From: Scedosporium boydii
Lineage: Eukaryota; Ascomycota; Sordariomycetes; Microascales; Microascaceae
Direction of reading: 5' to 3'
Assembly: GCA_002221725.1 (NCBI GenBank)
Contig: NJFT01000202.1
Coordinates: 1 to 64,000, forward strand
Length of the DNA stretch: 64,000 bases
How positions within the stretch are numbered: position 1 is the stretch's first letter; each line of letters begins with the position of its first letter. Made by a program: the position numbers and the translations under genes. Positions 44,778 to 56,032 of the stretch are shown here, piece by piece. The notes beneath the pieces are model-generated. The model worked only from the letters and a program-made list of their open reading frames with translations. It did no database searches and was not told where the DNA came from.

Positions 44778-46865
44778 ATGGGCCCTTCCTCATCGTCTAG
44801 GCCACAGTTTAATCCCTCGAGACAGAATCGCGGCAGCAGCAGCAGCGACTTTGACCCCTTGAATAATGGCTGTTCGACCCCCAGCCTATCACCTCAGTCC
44901 GACGAAGAGGAGCTCCCTCTCCTCTCCAATGAGAGAAAATCGTCTTTCGGAACAATAAATGGTACCCATGGAATTACTGCACTTGGCCAGAATCCAAGGC
45001 CGCGACCATTCTGGGGTAAAGGTGATCTAGAGTTTGATGGAGAAGCCATCGCAACTCAGGAATCTGTTTATGACGACCCTATCCTTGCGGAGCGGTACAG
45101 ACCCAGCCCAGACTGGGAAAACATTCGCCGGTTCGATCCTTCCGCTCGATGGACTTGGAGTGAAGAGCGAGCAGTAGTAAGAAAGATCGACCGGCGAATT
45201 ATGACCTTCGCATGTATAGCCTTTATGGCGCTTCAGCTTGACCGAGCCAATCTCACGCAGGCTCTGTCGGACAACTTTTTGGATGATCTTGGCCTGAGTA
45301 CAGACGGTACGAGAAGCGATATATTGTTTTTACCGTCTGTAGAGATTTCTAACTTGGTATCGAAGACTATAACCTTGGGAACACATTCTTCCGATTTGCT
45401 TTCCTTTGTGTCGAGCTCCCATCCCAAGTCTTCAGCAAATGGATCGGTCCGGATCGTTGGCTGCCGATCCAAATGTGCATTTGGAGCATCGTGTCTATCA
45501 GTCAGTTTTGGCTACAAGGAAAGGCATCGTTCTTAGTGACGCGGGTATTGTTGGCTTTCTTCGAGGGTGGCTTTATCCCTGAGGTAAGTCTGCTACGTTC
45601 TCAAGATCCATATTCGTCGCTAATGAATATACAGATCATCTTATATCTAAGCTACTTCTACAAGTCGCATGAGCTTTCTATCCGGGTGGCAATCTTCTAC
45701 GCAACGATGTCATTGGCAAACATCTTTGCTGGGTTTATTAGCGTTCCGCTCCTTCAGCTACGTGGCTTTTGGGGATTAGAGGGATGGCGATGGCTCTTCA
45801 TGATTGAGGTATGGGCATTTCTGGCAGCCCCTTTGGAACTGCCGACTGACTTAGCTACTAGGGGATGTTGACTCTTGCAGTTGGATCACTGGCGTTTGTC
45901 CTTATTCCCCCTTCGATAACTCAGACAGCAAGTTGGTTCCGCGGAAAGAATGGCTGGTTCAATGAAAGGTACCTTAGGACTTTTCCCCCTTGATATTATT
46001 AACTTAGCTTCGCTGACTTTCCTATCAGAGAGGAAATCATCATGGTTAACCGTATCCTTCGCGACGACCCCAGTAAAGGAGACATGCATAACAGACAGCC
46101 CATAACCTGGAAGTTGTTTCTCCAAAGCCTAATGGACTACGATCTCTGGCCCATGTACATTCTAGGTGTACTCTGGTCCTTGCCGATGGTACCCCCACAG
46201 CAGTACTTTACTCTCCTTCTGCGCGACCTTGGGTTCAGCACTAGTGTCACGAATCTTCTTACCATCCCGACGATGTTCCTTTCAATATGGACGATTGGGG
46301 CAATAACCCACCTCTCCGAGTTGTATAACGAGAGGTCCCTCGTCAGTATCATTTCTCAACTCTGGACCCTAACCTTCCTTGTCCTACTATACAACACGGA
46401 TACCACTCAAGCTAGCCCTTGGCTGGTATGGTTAATCCTGACGCTCTTACTGGCCTATCCATCGCGTAAGTTTAACCCATGTATAGCAGTAAGAAACCGT
46501 CTAACTAACTAATTTCGATAGCCCACGCTATACAAGTTAGCTGGAACTCTCGCAACTCAAACTCTGTTAGACTACGAACTATTTCGGCCGCAATCTACAA
46601 CATGTCTGTACAAACGGCCGGCATGATTGGGTCAAACATCTATCAATCTGATGATAGGCCCCGGTATCGAAGAGGAAATCGATACTTAATTGCTATCACC
46701 TGTTTTAATATCCTGCTTTACTTGGTCGTTAAGGCTTATTATGTCCGGCGTAATCGCGGGAAGAGAAGGCAATGGGACGCTATGTCGGACCACGAAAAAC
46801 GGAGATATCTCGATGCATCTATAGACGCAGGAAACAAGCGATTGGAGTTCCAATTCGCGCATTAG
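44778..46865 (+). CDS. Dal5/allantoate-type MFS anion permease
   Basis: Six exons (44778-45306, 45366-45583, 45635-45808, 45862-45968, 46029-46465, 46522-46865) give 602 residues. A long Ser-rich cytosolic N-terminus of about 130 residues (with a dileucine-like [10 protein letters not shown]) precedes [25 protein letters not shown], the canonical Dal5-family entry into TM1. [20 protein letters not shown], joined by an intron with an AAG acceptor, and [25 protein letters not shown] follow. The second half has [13 protein letters not shown] and [20 protein letters not shown], a strong family marker. These anion:cation symporters import allantoate, ureidosuccinate, nicotinate or related organic anions at the plasma membrane; the substrate here is unknown. 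It appears intact. Confidence 0.92.
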
Positions 46866-47197
46866 CATGTGCATAGACTTCCCCATCTGTTTCAGGATGG
46901 CATTGGTAGGCAAGGATACAAGCATCAATTATAAGCGGGTTGTTCAGGTGCGTGAACAACGGGGTTTGAAGGAATGTGGCTTGTCGAAGGGTAGAAGAGC
47001 AGGGTGAGCATGGTATATATAGGTATGAAAGAAGCATCGCGAAGTTGGTTGATTTTATTCTGACTCCGAAAATTAATACAGGTCTGACGTCTCACATTTG
47101 GGGAAGAATGGCAGTCAAGGCTTCGTTCTTTGATGCTTGACAGTTGCAGCTCAATTACTCTACACAACAATGGTCCATGGCCCCCTCATTAGAACAT
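46866..47197. other. Intergenic between convergent genes
   Basis: Convergent 3' flanks; nothing recognised. Confidence 0.5.
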
Positions 47198-47713
47198 CTA
47201 GCATCGAGCAACGACATCCTGACCAGCAGCAACTGCATCGTCCAAGGCCTCCTGTGCCTCCAAAACAGCAGAATCCGTCCTGCACAACTTCATTAGCCCT
47301 CGCTGACAAAAGTTATTCCAGGGAAACACCTAGACTTACGAGTTGGCAGCACTCAATGACTGACCCAGGGCAGTTAGTCCAGCCTCAACTTCCGACCTTC
47401 CACTCGCAGGCGGAGCCTGACCAGCAAGAATGGCCTGCGCAATCTCCTGGACGCCACCCTGGGCCTGCTCAAGGGCTGTGGCGGCAGAAGCCTGGGTGGC
47501 GGGGTCCTGGATCTGCTCAATGGCAGTATCCGCATCGTTGAGAGCGCTCAGAATTCGGACGCGAGCCGCGGTGCAGCCAAAGTTCTGGCGGGCTTGGATG
47601 GTTGCTGGTCAAGTCATTAGTTGGTGAGATTTACGGACAGCGGAGTGAATGGACATACCTGCACTGGTGAATGCCGCACCGGCGAGGAGGACAAGAGCGG
47701 TATAGAAATGCAT
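47198..47713 (-). CDS. Small secreted helical protein
   Basis: Exons (minus) 47713-47659, 47604-47340 and 47279-47198 give 133 residues. A signal peptide MHFYTALVLLAGAAFTSA is split from the mature part by intron 1. The mature protein begins TIQARQNFGCTAARVRILSA and is Ala/Gln-rich and predicted helical (DADTAIEQIQD, ALEQAQGGVQEIAQAILAGQ, EAQEALDDAVAAGQDVVARC). Only two cysteines are present, one near each end, which could form a single disulphide closing a helical bundle. Similar small secreted proteins occur in many ascomycetes without assigned function. All splice phases agree. Confidence 0.82.
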
Positions 47714-48524
47714 TTTGGTGGGTATCAAAAATGCCAATCAAGACTAGAAACGAAGAAGGATTATACAGGTAGCTCGAAGAAATACAAATGATGACTCCAG
47801 GTCATAAAAAATGGAAGAAGTGATTGCTCGAGGTATCGCAGAGGCCTGGTAGATTCCGGTCTTTCAGTATCGCTTGCTTGAGGAATGCCCTCCTTTTATA
47901 ATTCAATGTTTGTGATGAAGAACAGATTCCATTTCCCAACCACCTTTGAGTCCAGCAATTTCGTTTCTCGAGCTTAGATCCTTGGTGGTACGACACCATT
48001 CGCAAACCCGCAGGTCCGGTTCCATGCTCCCATACAAGTGATGCGATAGGCTCCTCGGGAGATCTACGAGGCGCAAATCGTTTCAGCGCAAGGATCTTCC
48101 TCGGCACTCAATCCGCATACGAGCTGGGCACAGACGTTCACAGCCTCAAAACAGCCCGGATCGGAGCCGGGGGAATTGAAACTTGCGCACGGGTAACCCT
48201 AAATCGGAGGGTTCCACCTTCAATAATCCCAACACATACTGAAGAAGATTGCACGAGCAAAAGCGATTCGCCCACCGGGCGAAGCTGAGATAGCTGAAAC
48301 AACAAAATCAATGCTTATCCGGAACCCGGAGATTTGGAATGCTAAGGCCGGCCACGGGCTTCGTACAGTTTGAACATTGAACAGCCCGCAGCCGAAGCTA
48401 AAATACATCTGGACAGATGTTTGATGGTGCCCCAGATCCTTTCAGTAGTACGTAGAAAGGACAATGACAGAATATGGCAGAACCAGATCATTTTCCAATA
48501 GCTATGCAGGCGACCCCCGGAAAA
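47714..48524. other. Intergenic
   Basis: 5' flank of the small secreted protein gene and 3' flank of the APH remnant. A 101-codon minus-strand frame lacks motifs. Nothing is supportable. Confidence 0.5.
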
Positions 48525-49522
48525 TCAACTATCACTTGCACAGAACGCGTTGAGATACTCGAAGGATGAAGTTCCCTCCTCTGTAGGCCGATAGCTTGCG
48601 TCAACCGAGTCAAAGCCGTAATGGAGAAACAGACCCGACCTTGTCGAGATCTGGATTACCTTCTTATCTTGCTCCGAAATGACTCCAACTTCCACTTCAA
48701 AAGTCTTCCAAAACAGCTCCCGAAGTGAGTCATGTTGAGGGTGATAGTGCCATCCCAGGTGGTTCATAGAGCCCAGCACATTCTTGAGGCCCCAGAGTGA
48801 AATTCCAAATGGAGAGATTTGAGCTTCGGCCCAGTCAATCACGCCCGTAATGTGGCCAGTATCCGAATCTACAAGGATGTTCATCTCACAGAGATCACCG
48901 TGATTGAGCGCCAGAGAATAAGTCGGCATGGATAGCAATGGGAGCTCCGCGCGGACCCTGTCTAACTTCTCTCGAAAGCGGGAGGGGAGAGTCTGGGAAA
49001 GACGCTCCAACTTTGACTGATACTCGCTGTGGATAGCCTGGACATCTTCTTAGGCTACGCATTGCCTTCCTTTCCACGATGCCGCGAAGAACCTAGTCAA
49101 ATTAGCAGGGGTTAACGTAACCACGGAGCTCGACGTACAGGGCATAATCAGTTACGGTGTTCGAACGCTGTACTCCATCGAGTGTTGCTGAGATATAGGG
49201 GATTCCGGGGAGTTTTTCCATCGAGTAGACAGAGAGTGATTCACCAATCTTTCCATGAAAAGTACAGTTGGCGATAATTTGTCCGTGAATTTGCCTGGCT
49301 ACGTCCAAGGTTCTTGTATCCAAATCTGACTGCTCATCTCGAAACTGGGTAATCTTAGACTGATCCGTGCCTGCCGTCACCGTGTAGCTAAATGAGCCCT
49401 GGATTGGGACAGGAGTAACTGGGCCGCCAGTGAGGGACAGAGCAAGCTGGTCACATTGTTGCTGGGTGGGAGGTAAAAAAATCGTTGATAGTACCCTCAA
49501 GGGAATAGACGACGGCTTCCAT
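48525..49522 (-). pseudogene. APH-like phosphotransferase gene with frameshift and TAA stop
   Basis: This is a second, distinct member of the fungal APH-like kinase family. MEAVVYSLEGTINDFFTSHP starts at 49522. A frameshift near 49456 leads into CDQLALSLTGGPVTPVPIQG and FSYTVTAGTDQSKITQFRDE. An intron (49093-49138) joins NTVTDYAL to FFAASWKGRQCVA, followed by an in-frame TAA at 49050-49052, then EDVQAIHSEYQSKLERLSQTLP. The catalytic block is ALNHGDLCEMNILVDSDTGHIT, with GVIDWAEAQISPFG as the DFG equivalent. The stop corresponds to a glutamine codon with one C-to-T change. The first three quarters and the last part read well, so inactivation looks recent. Confidence 0.8.
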
Positions 49523-49964
49523 TAATTATCTTAGTATTCAAGCTCACTCGGCGTTAAAAGGGACCGAGCGAACCCGGTGCCAATGCGGAGAGCATTCAAT
49601 GGTGGAACACCCACCGAGAATAGAAGAAAGATTGGTTGAACAGAGTAAACATTGGTCAACTATCTTGGCCTCCAGGAATCCTCACACATGTAAAGAATGC
49701 GCACGTGAGGAATTTAGCGTGCTCCTCATACGAATACCATGATAGACGAAGCCGATAACGTTTCATCGGACCTCATCGAGACTAGATTCCAGACTAGGGA
49801 AGCTTACCCCGCTCAGGATTGGCGATGATTAAAAGAGAAGCCTCTCGGGACCATGCCATGCCATGATCATTAGTTTCTTCAACCGCACAATCCTGCAACG
49901 ACAAAACTACACCATTAAAGATAACTAGCTAACTTGCAACAGAAGCAAAACAGTCCCAACAATC
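49523..49964. other. Intergenic between divergent pseudogenes
   Basis: Contains the presumed divergent promoters of the APH and oxygenase pseudogenes. Nothing else is seen. Confidence 0.45.
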
Positions 49965-50891
49965 ATGGCTACCACCGCTGCTATTTTCAACACCCATAGC
50001 ACCCCATCATCTGTCCCTGCTCCGGCCATCCCGGATACGAACCGTCTACTAGGCTCGTCCGTTCGTCCGCTGAGTAGCAGCTCTACAATCGTCTCCTTCG
50101 AGTCGGATGTCGGAGCTCCATTCAATGCCATCCGGCGTTCTTTTTGACCATCTCCGTGCAAATCCGGCGAACGCATCCTCTCTCAATGCTACTTATCCCA
50201 AGCGCGGCATTTTCAAGACAGCCGCCATGCACAATGCCACTTCTGATCAGAAGTTCACCATCGACCTATCACCTGCCCGCAATGGCCGGATCCCCGACGA
50301 TCTGTGAAATGCCCTGGCTGAAGCTTGTCTACCTTGTCCGGTCTTGCCGGCGCCGACTTCCACAAGGTTCATAAGCGGGGAAATTTCAACTACCGTCTGT
50401 GCAACTACAACACAGATACCGCAGACCCGGAGAGCGACAATGGTTGCGGTGCCCATACCGACTACGGCACCTTCACCATCATTTTCCAAGATGGGACGCC
50501 AGGGCTCGAAATGGAGGACGCAGAGCAACCCGGGGTCTGGATTCCCGTGCCTGGAGATGCCACCGTCGTCCTCGCAGGTTGGTGCTCTGTCATCCTTAGC
50601 GGCGGCCGTATCCAGGCAACTCGTCACCGGGTCAGAAGGACTCGCGGTGTGCGTAGACTCAGTGCCGTTCTTTTTGTGGCTCCAGATCTTGATGTCACAC
50701 TGCGGCCCTTGGAAGGTGTGAAGGTTGTGCGGCCCTTCTCGGAGAGAGTCATGGTCGGAGGGTTCAACGTGGAGTGGTTCAAGGAAGTCGCGGGTAGGAA
50801 GTGGAGACGCCGCGAAGGTAACGAAGAGCTGGAAGAAGGAGAAGATCCAACGACGCAGGATAGTGAGATTGAGAAGTTAGTCTGGGGTTGA
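49965..50891 (+). pseudogene. 2-oxoglutarate/Fe(II) oxygenase gene, broken
   Basis: The clear part is 50326-50891: LSGLAGADFHKVHKRGNFNYRL, NGCGAHTDYGTFTIIFQDGTPG with the HxD iron ligands, then IQATRHRV with the distal His and an Arg for 2-oxoglutarate further on (GVRRLSAVLF). The N-terminal part reads SLNATYPKRGIFKTAAMHN and DQKFTIDLSPARNGRIPDDL, as in isopenicillin-N-synthase-like fungal dioxygenases, and then stops at TGA (50305-50307). An Arg codon CGA is expected there. Between this and LSGLAGAD only about 25 bases remain where relatives have several tens of residues, so a deletion is likely. The upstream start at 49965 or 50107 is undecided. Confidence 0.75.
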
Positions 50892-52355
50892 CAACGCTTT
50901 TCTAGGCATTGAAGCTAATGATGCCGCTCCGGCAGCGTCGAGATGGTCCGTAAGATCATCTACTTTGAGTTACAGTGTATACCAGATCCTCAACAACAAT
51001 GGGAACATCATGCCGTCCATTACATAACAAATCAAGTGGAATATCATGTAGCATATCAACTGTGAAAAGATGGACGCGTATGGGCGAGGGCGAATGGAAG
51101 AGAATAACTATGTCTCTACCTACGACGGCGATGGATACTCCTGAATGATTCATTTCTTAGGCCAGAAAGGGCTCTTCAAAAGGTCCAACCTGGCGAGGGC
51201 CAGATGCTATAAATCATTCATTCTCACATTCAGGATTTATGCCCTAACGAAACGACCAAGAGCATCATAGGTAAATGATGCACAAGATTACTCCTCTCTA
51301 TACCTACCGCCATGGCTACTATTATGGAAGATGGAAACGAAGAAGTTATCGTGCTGTGATTTATCGTCGAGAGGAGGATGACGCTAGAGAAGTGAGTCTT
51401 GGAGAAGAAATAGCTCAAAACCCTTTTTGAAACTAAAGGCATGATGGCACTTCTTTTGGCCACCTGTCCGGTGTTATATCCGTTCCTCTAAACGGCGGCT
51501 ATGTCCTCTGTTATTAGCAGTGAGTTTTGAGGGTAGTACCATACATTCTTGATCTTGACGGCGATCTGTACATATCAGAGAGGCTCAATGTTGACCAGAG
51601 CTTTGACTCATTGCCGCCGCTTTGGTGATCCTCATGGCCTAGGTGGCCGGTTGGCTTAATCACAACCTCGGCCACCTCGATAGTTTGCCAAAAAGAATGC
51701 GATATCTCATGATTATGCTTACCGAATGACAAGGATCATCATGTCGCAGAGCTCCAAATCATCAACGAACAGTTTTGAGGTTTCAGAGAAGTCATTTCGC
51801 AACATCTCTAAAGTGTCAACACTATTCTCATTCTCGGCACTCACACCAGCGTGTCTGACCATAGGCCATTCTTATCTTTGGTGCGGGGAACCGCGTCCTA
51901 CAGCCTAATCTGCTCCCTCGCTCCCTGGCCTCTGGCAACGAATAGAAGTTATCAACCGCCGAACCAAATGAAAACCCATTTGCGTCATCACGGGACCAGG
52001 AGCAATGGTACAAGTGCTTGGTAGCTGGATTGGGAGGCTCTTTTAGCGGTCGTATAGCAGAGGCCTGGGCATCATTGTCATATATTCATTACTCTTTTTG
52101 AATGGGATAGTATCAGTCTGATAATAATCGTTAAGAGGGGCGTATTAGGCGAAAGCATGTAAATTTATGGATGATATTTAGTTGCAGACGGACTGGGCTC
52201 GAATAGTCGCCTGCCGCCAATACTACGGAGGTGATTGGAACTTGTAAGTTGGGCTATATTTCTAGTACAAACTGAGCTCTTCCCTGTTATTTCGTTTCTA
52301 GGTTTGAGACAATCATCACAAGCAGGAACTTAGAAATCGGTCGGTCTGGGTTGCT
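50892..52355. other. Intergenic
   Basis: About 1.5 kb without a supportable gene. Short frames only. Confidence 0.5.
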
Positions 52356-54007
52356 CTAATCTGGGTACAGATTAGCCAAGGCAGACTTCATAGCTGCTGC
52401 TGCCGTGGCCGCTTCTCGTGCCTTCTGCGACCGAATCCGGTTTCGCTTCGACCCCTCAGGCTTGCTGATCTTTCCTGAACCACTCTTCCCACTTTCTCCG
52501 CTCACCCGGGGGGACTCCCTCGATGATCCTCTCCTGGCGAGTTCACGTAGCGCTCTGTTGCGAGCTCTCGTTTCCTGTGCCTTGTCCCACTTGGCCATCT
52601 TTGTCTTCTCTTTGAGGCGAAGCCATGCAGGCCCCTCCCCTACGAGCTCTCTCAGTATTTCTTCGGTAACTTGCTCTTTAGAAAAACGGTTGAGCCCATA
52701 CCATAGATCGGTCGCGTCATTATCAGAGTCATTGGAGTCGTTGTCGCGGCGGTTTGAGCTGCTCGTTTTCCCGTCCGCATCGCCCATGGTAAGGTCACCA
52801 AAGTCGTCAAGTCCATCCGGAACTCCAGTGGGATTCGACTCAGAAGGCTTGCATACTGCAGGATCGGGCGTAGGGAGCGCCTCGTGACGGGCATACCATG
52901 CTTCTAGGTGTTGCATGATGTAGGAACGGTGCTGGTTGATGGCATAACCGTGGATCTGGTCCACTATGCATATCAAATCATAGGCGCGGCTGAATTCCTT
53001 GACATCTCCCTCCCAAATTGTCTCCACGGTCTGCTCTCTAATCTTAGCGGGATATGCGAAGTGGGTCAAGATTAGCACGAGGATCTTCTCGACTTACACA
53101 TGTTTCCAGGAACTTATAGGCGACAAAAACCTCCCAATAAGAACCACAAGACGTAAATGCGAAAAGTTGGTACGTCTGGCTTTTGTCCGTCTGGTATTCC
53201 GAGACGTTGTTGGGATTCCGAGCTAGGTTATCCAACATGGCCAGATACGTCCTACACGCGTGATAGATCTGGTCCTCGGCTGCTTCGTAACTCAAGGCTC
53301 GCTTCTTCGCCTCGTAGACAGCAAAAGGGAACACGAGATCGGTTTTCCCCCATACGCCATCCACAACAAGCCCACAGTTGGGGTTGTGCATCATGGCGCT
53401 GAGCTTGTCTTTGTGGAGTCGCTTGTCGGGTTGTTTATGATCGTTTGGACAGTCGGCGATCCCACATACGAAGCCATGCTCAAGGCCATAATCGTCATAT
53501 GTCTTGAGGCCCAGTGTTGCATCTGGAATTTTGATTTTGACATCTACTTCTCCGTTGCTGCCCTTTTCGATGAACTCATAAGGTTTCTTGTCCCTGAGGC
53601 GTATCGGGTGGTTAGTCTCTCCGAACCAGATGCAATCGCCAATTCCCAGGATAGTTCCAATACTATACCTACATCCTTAAGGCCTCATCATCGTGAATCA
53701 ACGCAAAAGCATCGTGCCAAGCACACACCTCCCAAGTAAACTCGGAGGACTTGTAGAGGTGGTTCGTTGCCGCCCTTCGACACAACTTGCTCGCCCGTTG
53801 GTCAAGTTCGGTTTTCTTTGTGTCACTCAGACCCTCTCGGTATTTTGGGATATCGAGGTTTGGGCAAAATTGGCACCACATTTTGGCGATGGGCTTGTTT
53901 CGGGGGAGGACACTCTGGAGGGATACCGACTGCCTGGAGATGGCGTCAATGTGGAACGGTTCGGGCACCAGTGGCATGGTGCGCTGCCTCGCCTTGCGGT
54001 CTGCCAT
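52356..54007 (-). pseudogene. Uncharacterised protein with PD-(D/E)XK-like core, one frameshift
   Basis: The start is 54007 (MADRKARQRTMPLVPEPFHI). The first 110 codons include WCQFCPNLDIPKYREGLSD and TWEVCAWHDAFALIHDDEALR and then stop. From about 53660 the next frame continues ILGIGDCIWFGETNHPIRLR, KSNGE-like KGSNGEVDVKIKIPDATLG, CGIADCPNDHKQPDKRLH and GLVVDGVWGKTDLVFPFAVYEAKKR. The D...ExK arrangement there (TDL then EAK) resembles the PD-(D/E)XK nuclease core; this is inference. An intron at 53043-53097 (AAG acceptor) joins KFLETC to IREQTVETIWEGD. The C-terminal third is acidic, then a Lys/Arg-rich helical tail. Ten spare bases between the two frames (53660-53671) look like an insertion, not an intron. 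Confidence 0.65.
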
Positions 54008-54675
54008 TATCAATAGAGTCCGTAACTAAAAATAACGATAAGAGTTGCTCAGAAACGATAAGAATTGACTGGTAGTTTGGCTCAGGGACGTTCGTGCACA
54101 CCAGCAATCCCCGCAGTGAGTCGATGATAAGGTCTCTCGTATAAATATATACTCAACCTGGTATTACCCCTCACGCTGGGGGAGGCAGCCAGGCCAGCCA
54201 TGCCAGCCGTGGAAGCCTGGGCCTGGGCCGGACCCGGAGGTTGTCAATGCAAACAAATCACCAACACAGCGTTTCATCAATGCTTAATTATGCATGTTGG
54301 TTCGGTCCTGTGTGCAAGCCAGGTTTCGAGCCAGGGCCCATCAGAACAGCCCTGTCATCCTACCATTATGATAAGTCAGTGATATGCTCACATTGATCCC
54401 TCCCTCAGGGCTCCTGGGGGCAGAGTTGTAGCCCGGCTGGGGATGAGGCGCAGAGTCAATTTCCGCTTTACATAGCTCGGTACAGGTTCCTGGTATGGCG
54501 GTGCTTCCCGTCCGAGAAGGCCGCCTGCATCGCAAATTTTGTGGCTGTGCCTTGATGCCTAATAACTCACTTGACTCTTCAGGCAGTGTTGCCTCCCGGA
54601 AGATATCTACTTTTCTTTTTAGCGAACAGTTGCTTCGTCCAAAGGATTTGCTTCAAATTTCATCTGTCCGTCAAC
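54008..54675. other. Divergent intergenic region
   Basis: Lies between two head-to-head genes and presumably holds both promoters. No gene or RNA is recognised. It has a GCC-rich patch near 54186-54240. Confidence 0.5.
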
Positions 54676-56032
54676 ATGGTCTCCTGTTCTTGTGGACGTA
54701 AATTCAATTCAGAAGAGGCTTTGGACCAGCATCAAGTAGCTAAAGGTCGAGTGAACGGTGCCACTTTTACCTGCAAAGGTGCACGCACAGGCGGAGGTTT
54801 CGAAGCTTGGCTGTGGAAGGGCGTGAAGAAGGATCCCAAACCTATTCAGACCATCGACCTTACAAAGCTCAAGCCCTTAGCCGCTGCGGTTTCAAGCGCG
54901 TCGGCTTGTGAGCTGCTTTGTAGCTATAACTGGCAAAATAGCAGAGATGCAAGAATTCAAGTTCCGGGTAAGGCCTCGCGGCTCTCCCTTTCATGTCTCA
55001 CCCTCCTAATCTTGAACAGGGATTGCACCAATATGGCAGGATGTCCCCTTGCCATTAACTCTCCCGAAGGATAATGGGACCTACTTCACGGACCAAAATG
55101 CTGCCCGTATTCCCAAATATCCATTCGGACCGCTATTCCGGGCTACAGCCTCAACGAATCCGGAGTTCCGCTTTGATGACGTGGATGTCGTGGTCAATCG
55201 AAATAGCCTCAGAAAGCTACTTAACTTCTCTGCCGGGCGACGACAAAGAAGTTTCCGAATCAATCTCCTCTTGGTCCACAACTCTTTGTTTATCGAGCGT
55301 TGCGAAAGAAGCCCTCGTGAGCTGGTTCGGGGATCCGGAGGCTCAGGATGGGGCCGGAATTTCGAGCGAGCTTTTACAAAATACCCTGCTGGGGCAACAG
55401 ACTGCACGGGACACCACCGAGCCTTGCGTTATCGACTTGGAAACTTGAACTGCGTAGTCCAGTTCGAGGTTGATGCATCCTATGAGACGACGTCAAAGAA
55501 AGAGAGTACCGAAGAACCGACAGGCCAGCCCATGGATCTTATGAGCATGGAATTTCTGACCTTAAAAGTGGGCAAGCTGTCGCTCAAGGCCTTGGCAGAT
55601 GACAGGCACTCAAAGGGTCAAGCCACGAAATCCGCGAGCCAAATACAACTGCCGCCTCAGTCACAAGCAGCGGAGATCAAAACCGCCACGCAGTTCAAGG
55701 GCCCCGGCACTTACCTACCACAGCTTTGGTTTGGCCGAACACCGTGGCTCATTGTGGGTCGTCACTCCAGCGGAACCTTTGAGGAAGTCAGAGTCACCAA
55801 TGTTGCGGATCGATTTGAAGAATGGGAAACCAAGAATCAGGCAGAGCTACGGAAGTTAGTCGCAGTTCTTACAGAGCTGCGAAAGGCGGTCAAGATTGAG
55901 GGTAAATCATGCGTTGGTATCTATGAGCGAGGTTCAGCGCCTCATGCCATCAAAATATTTGCCTCGGTGGCTGGCAAACGAGCGCTGCCGGATGAGTTGA
56001 TCCGTGAGTTTTGGGATCATCCCCTGCGATGA
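54676..56032 (+). CDS. Conserved fungal protein of unknown function with N-terminal zinc-finger-like motif
   Basis: Two exons (54676-54967, 55020-56032) give 434 residues. The N-terminus MVSCSCGRKFNSEEALDQHQ resembles a C2H2-type half finger, with a distant TFTCKGA. After the intron, FDDVDVVVNRNSLRKLLNF, RINLLLVHNSLFIERCERS and GSGWGRNFERAFTKYPAGA, then ALRYRLGNLNCVVQFEVDA, form a well-ordered conserved domain. Related fungal proteins are often labelled geranylgeranyl pyrophosphate synthetase, but I see no DDxxD prenyl-diphosphate motif, so I do not accept that function. The C-terminal part (TYLPQLWFGRTPWLIVGRHS ... KIEGKSCVGIYERG) is also conserved-looking. It appears intact. Confidence 0.75.

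Noticed and set aside
49925..50176. 83-codon minus-strand frame ending in a hydrophobic helix, like a tail-anchored protein
   Set aside because: Overlaps the 5' part of the oxygenase pseudogene and has no other support; the helix may be chance from Ala/Thr-rich coding on the other strand.
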